NCBI GenBank assembly: GCA_016165875.1
Contig: JABBOT010000011.1
Coordinates: forward strand, 10,681,491 to 10,745,490
Direction of reading: 5' to 3'
From: Acanthopleura granulata
Lineage: Eukaryota > Mollusca > Polyplacophora > Chitonida > Chitonidae
DNA length: 64,000 nucleotides
The notes below the pieces were generated by a model that saw only the letters and a program-made list of their open reading frames with translations, had not been told where the DNA came from and did no database searches. Positions 13,301 to 25,300 of this stretch are shown here, piece after piece; positions within the stretch are counted from its first letter, which is position 1, and each line of letters starts with the position of its first letter. The position numbers and the translations under genes were made by a program.

Positions 13301-16300
13301 AACAACAGCATAGCCCTAATCTTTACGAATCCAAAATTTGGTAATAAACATAACTAAGAAATCTGTCGAGTTCTTTCCTCTAGATTGCAGTGGATACAGC
13401 CCAAACTGGGAAAGAGGAGCAAAAGTCTAAACACTGTACCGAGAAGTGTTTGACTTAAAACCAACATGGTCCAGTTTATTGGTGTTCCAATTCCCCCTCC
13501 ACCCTCTCCTTACACAAAAGTGGGCATAGCCCATCAACATCCTCTGCTTCAAGTACAGCAAAACTCCACATTCTTACCTCCTTAAACTTGGCTGTGAGGA
13601 CTTCTTCTAGTTTGTTGATGATGGCATCTAGATAAATGGCCAGTATAATTTTGGGACACTGCTCGCTGAAGTTGACCAGGGCGGCAGCGCCATGTGCCTG
13701 GACGCGCGGATGATTCGTGTCGTCCATGATCAGCAGAAGACTTGGTACAACCTGTTAACATGCACAGTTACCTGAGTATGGCTTAATGAAGTACTCAACA
13801 ATTCTTTACTTGAATGACACTAAGGTTCTATACAATCTTGCAAATAGGAGCCTGGCATTTTGGAAAACACCCCTTTGGATAAAGTGGTATGACCATAATG
13901 TCCATGTTATTACTGGACAAAGGTCTCTTGGGTCATGCCACTTTCAACACAGTGGTGTTATCAAAAATGTCAAGCACTTATTTGCAGGCTTGTTATAGGT
14001 AGCAGAATCTGAGTGCCCTTTGTCCCCTAACAGAACAGGGTTTTGTTCGTTATTTTTGACCTGCATCTGCATGGATTCCCGTAAATTCCCTCTGTGGGAA
14101 TCTTGTACAAATCTAGTGCATGTAAGTTCACGCAGTAGTTCACCAATGGGGAAAATCATGAACTCCTTCCCTCCTTGAACACAGGGGTCCAAAGCTCCTT
14201 TGTTCTTTTCTTGATTACGTCACGCTTCTAGGTGCATGTGTGCTCAGAAAGCACTTAGGTAGTACACAAACACTGCACTGTCACAGTAGAAAAAGGTTTC
14301 TCTGTGATTTGGAACCCGTCAGACTCTCCCATTGTCAGAGGGTTTTGATGCCAATTTTCATGAAACGTAAAGATTACCTTATCATGAAATTTCTTCTGGA
14401 ACACTGGGCCGAAGTCTGTTGAGAGTTGCCCCAGGGCATTGCAGGCGGCGTACCTCACCCGTGGGTGCTGCAAACAAAAATAAGGAGCAAATGACGACTT
14501 TATCTGGATTTGACATACACTTGAAATGTTCTATTCATTGAAATTAATTTATATCTGTCTCTGGATACAAATTGTCAAAAGCTGTTTAGTAATAATAAAT
14601 ATTAAACCTCATGGGGTGATTCTTGGTTTCTATTGGTCAATATATGGCCACGTGATATTCCACAAAACATGATGTACAATGATCACATTTATCACCCTCT
14701 GTAAAGAGGCAGACGATGGCTTGCTTAGCTAGTCACGACATGCAAGTTCACTAATTTAAAGCTTCCAGAGCAGGCCTTTACAGGTCACCTTCTCCACAGG
14801 GATTTTTCTAGCAACTTCCTTCTTTCAAACTCAATTTGTAGAAATAAGAAATCTCAATATTTTTTCCCCAATAATGTATACAAAACTCAATTTCTTTCAT
14901 GAAAACCCAGTACAAAATGTGTCTCAAACTCAATTTGCTGATATTTATCACTGTGGTTACCACAGAGGGAAAAGTGGCAAGAAAAACTCATGCTTAAGTA
15001 CAATAAAACATATAGTGCATGCTGTGGATGAGATATCAGGAATTTATCTATTTTATTTATTTGATTGGTGTGATAGCGGCCAGCATTATGGTGGAAGGAA
15101 ACTGCGCAGAGTCCAGAGGAAACGACCATCATCCGCAGGTTGCTGACAGACTTTCCCACATACAGCCGGAGAGGAGGCCAGCATGAGCTGGACTTAAAAC
15201 TCACAGTGAACACATTGTTGGGAGGCTTCTGGGTCATTACGTTGCACTAGCACGCTAGCCAACTGAGCCACGGGCTACCAGGAGTGTCAGTTCGAGACAA
15301 GTGATGTTAGCGAGGGTGGAGCATGAGTCGGCCATCACTTCTCCCAAACTCACAATTCCTGATATCCCATCCCACAGCATGCACTATATGTATAATGCAT
15401 GAAGGCTGCGCCCGGAAGAATTCTGAACAAGATCAACCTTAATAATCATTTCCACAACAGTTTAAGAGGATTCCGACTTGCTTATCCAAGACCAAATACA
15501 GTGATATTTGATTAGTTAGTTTTATTTTGCCATACTCAGGATTATTTCATTATCATGAGTTCCAGGAGGATTCAAACTCAAACCCTAGAGTAGTCACAAA
15601 CGCCTACTTGTCCAATTTCTGTAGATTAAATCGCCTCCCTTTATCAAAGCACTTGTTTATATGCCTACATACAAAGTAGTCTACTCTGAGTTTCATGCCT
15701 CACCTCATCTTTCAAGTAGGGTAATACTGCCTCCAGAATGTTGCCTAACATCTGTTCCATCTGGGCATGGCAACCTTCCCCGCATGCAGAGATGGCCATC
15801 AGCGCTGCGTGCCGGTAACGCCAGTCACCTGCAAGACATGGGAGACAACCACGGCTGAAGTACAGCAAAGGTATTCCACCTAACACAAAAGTTCGTCAAG
15901 CTTAGAATAAAATTCTTTATGACAGACAACAGTACATAACCTGACTTCACTAGGTAAAAATTTTCTTGCATTTTACACAACCACAACAATAGACATTATT
16001 TCATCTAAAGAAAAAACATGCTCACAACACGCAAGTAATTTTTTTTTTTCTGTAACAATTTGACTTTCTTTTCTTCTTTTAGCTGAACTTTAAAGTCAAT
16101 ACCATTCCATACAAACTATGACAAATTTTGCTACTTTTGCACCTTGTCTCTTTTCACAAGTCAGACCATGTTTGTTGGTAAACATGTAATTTCCAAATCT
16201 GTTGTTCATCAAATTTAATGTATTCCTCCTAAACAATGGAATGTATAAAACCACTTTCAAAATGACATCTTGGGATACCTACATCTAAGTTCTTACTGAT

Positions 16301-19300
16301 AAGAAATTAATCAAAATTCTCTCCCACCTGCTCAACCAAAAATAACAAAACTCTACAGTGGCCATGTGAGGTAGATGAATCAGTCAGCGTATAGCAAAAT
16401 TTGAAAAAAGTTAAACTGAGGGTGAAATACAGAATTTGATTTTTCTTCAAGAAGAAAGCAGCGTGCACAGAGTGAACAGCACAGGAAATCTGACTTACTG
16501 TTGACCAACATCTGGGGTATGTTGGCGATGATGTGTGGTAACATGGTCTTGCCCCCTAAGCCACAGGCTAACCGGTCTAGAGCGCTCTCTCCTGAGATCG
16601 CATTGCTATGAAACAAAACACAAATTACAGGTGGTAACTCTAGGGAAATTATATACTTCCTTGGTTCCTGTTTCCACAGTTAACTCTCCCTTAAAATGTG
16701 GAGGTCTTTTAACATTGAAGATGAACCTAGTGTGCAGGTGCATAAAGAAATATCCAACCCATGTAGATCAATCTAAATGCAGATTTTTTTCTATGCATCA
16801 ATTCCTCAACTCTCTGAACGATGTAATTCTTCAACCTTTTCAACCACCTCTGCAATGAATACTTTAGAACATTCTGACAGAACTATGGGGTGTAAAGAAA
16901 TAATTTGTACAGTTTTATGGTTCCCATCTTTAATCACACAAACACGTCATTTTAGCATCATTTTCCTAATCCTTGCATGCATAAATTCCACTGGAAAAAG
17001 TGCTCGAGTGGTTGAATAGGTTGAAGACTTACAGTATGAATTGATTTTAGAGCCAGAAGTACATCGGGTTGGGTTGGGCTTCACAAAAAAGGAAACTCTG
17101 TCAAATTTATCCGGCTACACAGAACAATGTCCTCAGCATACAGTTGAATAAACATCGAGCAAACACGCAAAAATGAACTTCAAAGACTGTATTCAGGTTA
17201 GGTTTCCATGACAACCTGCTCACCTGTCCCCATCCTCCTCGTCGACTTCATCTTGTAGCGCCCATTCAGGGTCGTCCTCCAGATCCACCATGAGAGCCAG
17301 CACTTGAGGAACTAAACAGAGAGTGAAATCAGATACACATACTTTTCTCTGTCTATATTTAAAAACCTGTTTTCATTTACCATTTAAGTGTTAGTACATT
17401 GTTACTACTAGTACTATGAACATTTGAATGAAAAAGTTCACATTAAATTTCTTTAATCAAATAAAGCCTTCTTTTTTTCCTAATTAACCTTTCACATATC
17501 TCAGGATTCCAGATGCCAAGTCGCAGTTCATTCTATAAGGAGCTTGAGTGATCTCACTGAGGAAGATCTGGCCATCTTTGGTGAGAATCCATTAGATAAA
17601 CTGGCGACTGAGTGCACTTCAAAGTGTCACTTTGTAAACTGCATCTCAAGAAATTAAGAGTGTTTGTTTTCCATCCTACCTAGAAGGGGAATGAATTTCC
17701 CAAACTTGCGCACCATGGCAGGTGCCGTCTCTGACAGGGTGACAATCACCTCCAGGGCGAGTTGTCGCCACTGATCATCGAGGTTTGCATCAGAAACCGT
17801 CTAGACAGATAAAGAAAAATGGAGCAAAATCACACACTTCTGCACACTCAATCCCATTCCATATAAATACTTTAATATGTCTGATATTAATTACAATATA
17901 TACTGACTTTGCCTTTTTATCTCCCCCATGCCAAAAATGTGTAGATCCTAATTCTGCTAATTCCAGGCCTGATAATTTTTAAGGAATTGCATTAATTGCA
18001 TTAACAACATGACAATACCTGTGGGCTTTTCAGGCAAACGGTAAAAATCAGAAATACCTTGCAATGCACTTAAAACCCGTTGGCCTTAAGCACATGCAAA
18101 ATGTAACAAATAGATACAAATTCCCAGAGATGTTGTGTATAATACAAGTCTTGTGAAAACTTTAACTTAAATGATCCCAATGCCCTTGAAAGAAAAAGGT
18201 CAAGGTCGCTGAAATTCAACAGCGTTCTTCCTCATGCCGAACTATAACTGTGCTGTGAGTTTGGTAAACTTCGGCTAAACTGTTCTAGTGATATCATGCT
18301 TACAAGCCTTTTATCAAATCAATCTTTAATGACCCCAATGACCTTGAAAAAAAAAAAAACGGTCCAGGTCACACAACATGAATAGGGTTCTTCCTCATGC
18401 CAAAGTGTAAATTTGGTGCAAGCTTGGTGAACATCAGATGAACCTCTCTAGAGATAGAGCATTTACAAGGATATGGGCAGACGGATGCCGCCCGTTACAA
18501 CAATACCCCTTGGCCACTATTGGCTGAGACACTACGAAAAAAAGCGCAAAGATGTTTTCAAGCACATTTCATACCTTCATACATAAACCTATAATGTTCT
18601 CTAGCTGTGGTCTCAAAAACTTGGGAATTTTTTCCGCCAAGTCGATCAAACTCTTCAGCAGTGTGTCATCTTCTTGAGCTGCTATAGTCTCTGCTACTAC
18701 CTGGAAAAAACAAAGTCAGATCATTAATGTATATGCACACACTTTGGACTACACAGGCATATGTGAATCAGGCCACACCAATTTTAATTCATGTTTTACT
18801 GATGGAATAGATATTTTTTCATTTGGGGGGGGGGGGATACACAAATACCTTCTGACGAAACAGTAATTGTACTGGTTGAGAAAAAATTATCGTGGAATCG
18901 ATTACAAAATTATGAAACTTATGAAAAATTGAAAATGAAATGTGCAAGTTATGTATCTTGATTCACTTTTACTGAGTTTTGCTGAAATTGGACAAAAACT
19001 GTAATAGTAATTAGATGCATTGTGAAAGATATAACAACAGACAATCGAAAATCAAAATAATGGATGGAAAATCAATACTATGAATCATGTATCTCAATGT
19101 TGTCTACACTTCACCCAAGATTTGTTGAAATCAGTCAAAAACTGCAGGAGGAGAAGCATTTTGAAAGATACTGGATGAACAGACAAGACGAACAACCGAT
19201 AATTGACATGGAAAGCCTATACTACGAATTATGTATCTTGATGTAGTCTCCACTTGACCCGAGTTTCGTTGACATCGGATAAAAACTGTATGCGGAGTAG

Positions 19301-22300
19301 CATTTTGAAGGAAAAGTTAACAGAATCCAGACAGACAGGTGGAAGGACGCCACAGAACTTGCTAATACTTAACCTCCTCTGGTCTTCATCCAATAAAGCT
19401 AATAAATCCCAAATCTGGACACTAATCCTTCAAGTACTTGATTAGCCAGTTATCGTTCCATTTTGTCACTGAATAATTGCGTGGACAAATTACAAACGCC
19501 TGGTTATAAGACGGACAGCTGATTTAGGCTTGTTTGTTTTGGGGGATCTTGATACATTTTAGCTCAATATTGGACAAAATGTGTAAAAAACAAACATAGG
19601 AAATATAGGACATTATGCAAAGGAGCTAAAAATGCAGCATTTATAGGACAGCTCTACTTAAAAAATGACAACAAATATCAAGATCGGGCAAAATAATCAT
19701 ATGGTTGTACAGTTTTATTTTTATTCCCTTCTTCTTCACTCTTTTTTTAGTGTCGGCTCTACCATAAAACACAAAAATAAAATTGTGTCACCTTAGAGGC
19801 CAGACATTTGACAAAGCCAAAGAGTTTTTAACCAGCTCAGGGATTCAAGAATGCAGATTTCAAATATCATTTTAGCTTTGGGTTTGAGGTCACTTTCAAT
19901 AATACTTGATCTGTATGATTAGGTAGCCATGCCAAAGTACACCCTGGATGGCATCAGACAAAATAGTACTCCGCCCTTCTTTCTTTATGCAAACATACTG
20001 AGTAAATGACCTAAAATTTCATCCAAGACTATCATTTTTCCTGATTTTGGGAGCTCTATTGTATTGCACGAAGGTGTTTTAAGGTTTGCTTGGAAGGTAG
20101 GATGATATCCTACTGAGAAAATATAAGTCTCAGCAACAACTGTAATATTTTATGACATTTATTTACCTGAAACGTTTTGGCTGAAATTTTAGGTCCATTG
20201 CACTATTTATTGATGTTGCATGCTATGCTTATGTTGAATATTTCACTCATACAACAGCTAACATTACCACGGGAGGAGTACTGGTAATGTCAATTTTAGA
20301 GTCCTGAATCCAGGTCTTCCCTCTTAAGGACACACAAAACAAGAAACCTTACCTCCACAACTCCTGGCACCAAGTCCCTGAAATGATTCAGCACATTTGG
20401 CTCCTTCTCAAATGCCTGTAAGAAAGACGTGGTCGCTTCTGATGCCTCAAAACGCACCTGAAACAACATCAAATATCACATCATTCTCCACTATCACATA
20501 AAGCAACAACGGCATTTTAATCCAAGGCCAAATTTTCTTTTGCTATATGACAATATAACTGACTAAACTGAATTGAAATCCACTGTGTTATTGGGTACAG
20601 CAACACTATCCACTGCAGCAGCCAGTTCACGATTCGATTCAGCACAAAGTAATGTTTTTTTCACTGAATTATCATCCTGATTTTGTTAAGTGAACTTCAA
20701 AGGGGTTCTGCTGTGTTGTACTAAGAGAGCCAAATCTTGTACATCATGTAACAGCAGAGCCCTCCACCTACTCAAAGGAAAAAATGCTAGCCGTTATAGC
20801 CGTCTTGTTCTGTGTGTCCACGGCTACGACTCCAAATTCATCCCTAGCCAAAGTGAATGTGCGATAAAAAGACCTCAGTCAGAGCACGTATCTTGTCGGA
20901 CATGTCACATTACATGGTCTGTGTTATGGCATAAGCAATAATCATTCAAAACGCAGAATATCACTTATATCTCCAAAAACCATGTCAAGATATTAATGTG
21001 GACAGTGCAATAGAACTGTCGAAGATTTTTAAAAAAGTTACATATCGAATCCTTCAATGTCTGGTAATATTCGTCGTCGTTGCATAAGTGAAATATTCTC
21101 GAGTACCGCATAAAACACCAATCAAATAAATAAATAAAGACTTATGAAAGAGTTTAATTAAATCCATAATTTAATCACAAAGTGTTTGTGTAGCCTTGTA
21201 CTGAGATAACTTGTCCGCTGTACTGGTGTACATAGCCAATCAGTATTCAGGCAGTTTGGTCCGTCGGACAGCATGCGTGGAAAAAGATGCGTTTAAAGTG
21301 TATCTTGAGAACGAATGAACAGTTTGTGTAAATGTGAATGGATGAGGGCAATTTAGTTATGTTCAATGACCTACAACTTCGGAAGAAAACTGCATTTGAC
21401 TGACACACTCGCAAATAGTGTAAAAAAAATAATGTTAAATACAACTAAAGTAAACAAAATTTTGATGGAAAAAATTATGCATTTATACTGTATGTTAAAA
21501 ATATACACCATCTATTTTGATTACATATACTACAGCTCACACAGAAAGGAAACCTTTTTGAAAGCCTATGGACAAATGTCTTCGGTGGAAACTCGAAAGA
21601 CATTTTGAGAGACTTGAAAACGTGGCGTATTTTAAATAAAATCCCTTGCTCTACGGTGAAAAGCTATGTGGTTCAGTTCTGACATAATGAGTATTTCATA
21701 TAACAGATTTCGTGTAAAGTAATCTCCCTTGTTCTGTGTAGCTTTGATTGACGGGAATGTGGGCATGGCTAACTCTCCTCTGTCGAATGGTCAATTCATG
21801 ACCTTTTATGTTATTGAAACTAGTACTATTACTCATGCAGGAAGACGGTATTGCTGGTTACAAGTAGGAGTTGTATGTATTTACTATACCTAAGTACAGC
21901 TGACAAACCCGACATTTAGAAACCTTGAATTTAATAAAGCTTTATCCTAAGTCTCATAAAACTGTAAGTTAAAATTTAAAGAGACAGAAAACATGAGAAC
22001 TATTGCATTTCACCTTAAGTTCAGAATTTTTCAAATTGCACACTTTGCGAGATTATAATTATGATTCATATAAATTCAGCCGGGATCACTTGAGAGTTTT
22101 TTGCAAAGTTTGGTTACTTTCTTCTTTTTTCGAAAATATTAAAGAGTTGGCATCAAAGTATTATTTTTAAGGTATTTATGTGGTTATGAAAGGGTATTTC
22201 CACATACTAAACTTAAGGTGAAATGTAGTCAGTGGTTCAAATTTCTCTGCCCTAGACAAAGGTGTTGGCGTTTTTGAGTCTCTGACCTGTGGGTGGTCTC

Positions 22301-25300
22301 TGTCCTGAAGACTCTGTGCCAACATCTGTTTGATCACATCCAGGTACCGATTCTGCTGATTGCCAAATATTCCAGGTACAGCCCTGTAACACACAGTCTC
22401 CAAGATCATATTTGATTTATTCAAGTTTAAGGTTACTTTCAACATCATTGTGATTAAAAAAAAGAAGCAATGTCTCATACCAGATCCAATGGTGACAAAT
22501 TAACAGTGCTGCCTCACAGAAACGCTATGTTGAGGACACCAGACACAACACTCCACCTAGTCACGAGATACCGACACTGGGCCTCCATTACTTGGCCTGT
22601 ACCAAGATTACTGTTATTATAGTCAGGATTGAACTACATATCTACTGCTCACATGTTCTCCTCAGCAACGAGATAAAGGTGTGGATTACATTTGGAAAGG
22701 ATATTAAGATGGGAAATCTCCATCCGTAAGTCTACAGAACAAGTATTATGGATATTTCTACGTTTTTCTAGGACACCAGGGTTGCATCAAAAATTTCTCA
22801 ACAGATTTCTTAAAAAGACCCACAGTAATATGTTTATTCATTGATTTGATTGGTGTTTTGCGTCGTACTCAAGAATGTTTCACTAATACGGCGGCGGACA
22901 GCATTGTGCCGAGAGGTAAACGGGCAGAGCCCTAGGGAAACCCATGACAAGGTAGCTAGGTAGATCTTTCCACGCATGGCAGGAGAGGAAGCCAGCATGA
23001 GCTGGACTTGAACTCACAGCGACCACATTGGTGAGTTGCACCTGAGTCATTAGGCCGCATTGCCATGCTAACCTCAGCAGCCACTACAGTAATATAAGAA
23101 CCCAGGAAATGTAAATTCAGGACGCAATTAAAAATTTGACGCCACAAAGTAAAACTTAAGTTTACTTCATCAAATATTTGCCACATGAATTTTCTGGGTA
23201 ACCCCTATGCATAAAACTGAGAAAACTGCTTACATCTTGTGACAAAGATTTGCTTCACCAAGAAAAAGTGTGAGCAATAGGCACACCGGAGCCAAATTTG
23301 CAGTACATAAATATAAAATAATTTAATTCACATTAGTTAGACAGTGGTAATGGGGCCTGTCAAAAACCAAGGCAGCGTCAATTTATTGACGTCCAATATT
23401 CCTTTCCCTGGTCATCATAATGTCACATTAAAGAGTGTTACAGAAGAAACTGATGCAGTGTAACACTGTAAATGTAGCACTACAATTCACTTATGATGTA
23501 AAAATGGCTGAAGGTCCTGCTTCACACTGGCACCACCTCATGGGATTTAATAATATGTCGCCTTCTCATTTCACAAAATAATTTTTGCAACAATTAAGCA
23601 CTACTGCACTTTCTAGGTATAGGGATGAGCAAATTGTATTTATTTGGCTGAACAATCCTGAATAAACATTGCAGTCATTATAATAAAGTTAACATTAGCA
23701 TATATTCTAGTGTTGAAAATTTATGAAAAAAATTCCTTGGAACCAGTCTTGAGCCCGTGGCCTGTGGCCCAGGCTCCAACGAGTAACACTCACCCAAAGA
23801 TATGCAGCGCACTCTCCTTAAGCCCTGGGTCATCGGAACTCGCCCAGTGAAACATTAACTTCAGTGCCTCAGGCCACGTCATGTTTCCATCATCATCTGT
23901 TCAAAACATAATTGAGACAAAATGGATAAATAAATTTACGCAAACATAACCCAGTAACAGAATTCGAAGAGGCCTACACTACTCTTGACTTTGGGCAGGA
24001 CATAATACGATATTATTTAGTTTATATCATAAGTGTTCTTCATTCAGCAGGTATGGATCAATGTCAATATGCTGCCTCACTAACATCATATGTGGAAGAA
24101 AACACATGATGTTTCACCAAGTCTCACTGGGCTCAGCAGGTCTGTATCAATGTCAATATTCTGCCTCACTGAAATCATATGTGGAAGAAAAAACATGATG
24201 TTTCACCATGTTAAAAAGTCTATCAACCTGTGACTCTTCATACAGATGCTCTAATGAAGTCATCATTGTGATCGCAGTCGCTGCACAAAAGGAGTTTTTC
24301 AGTATCATTGACACAACAATACCTACACAGTTTGTCATCAACAATTTCAAGCCAAAGTTTAAAGTTAGAGCTATGCATGAAGACTAAGAGACAGTCGTAT
24401 TTCCAAACTGACTTAAATTATGGTTAGGATAATAACAATAATAATATGATTAGGACCGGCTCTCTGATGAAGAGAAGCATGCGGTCTTTCAAACAGAAAG
24501 ATAATTAAATTCTTATTATTTCTGTTGTCATTTTCAATCAAATCTTTTGTACCAATGAGGTTTCTTGACAGCTCAGCCACAACATCGCACATCTTTCTCC
24601 GCACAGGGGGAGTTAACTCCTCTTTGACGGCTAACAGTAGCTGCTCTTTCACCGCTGTTTTCAGGTCTTCTGGTAGCTGAGGCCATATTTCCTCGAAACT
24701 TGAACTGAACAACCTTCGTATTAACACAGCAGCTAGTGTTCGTGACTGGGGCCAAAAAAGAAAAAGGAACAAAAAAAAAAAAAAAAGAATTGATTACATA
24801 CATTTGTTAATTCTGTTGACAGGAGCAAATGAACTCATGAGAAGGCCACTCTCTATTCATTTCATTGTCGTTTGATGACATACTGAAGGCTTTTTCACTT
24901 TGATGGGAGTTACCTTCATATTTGGAGGAAACCATGGACTGCGAACCTGCAAACAGGTGCCTGACACTTTTGAAAACACCCTTATGGATGAAGTAGTATG
25001 ACCATGTTGTCAGTGTTGTATATTACTGAAAAAAGGTCTCTTCAGTCAAACCACTTTCACCAAAGGGGTGTTTTCAAAAATGTCAAAAACCTATTTGCAG
25101 GCTTGTGACTGTTATCGAGTATTAGGCATTAGGAATACATCTTAATGCTGCCGTGTCCTCCTACCTATTGCATTAGAAGAAACATTATAACACATCTAAC
25201 CAATTAGCCAAAAAGAAATGTACGATGGTAACCTTTCCTGTTATTGCATTTGGGAACTCAACCCTTACTTTATTATTGAAAAAAAAAAAAAGACAAAACA

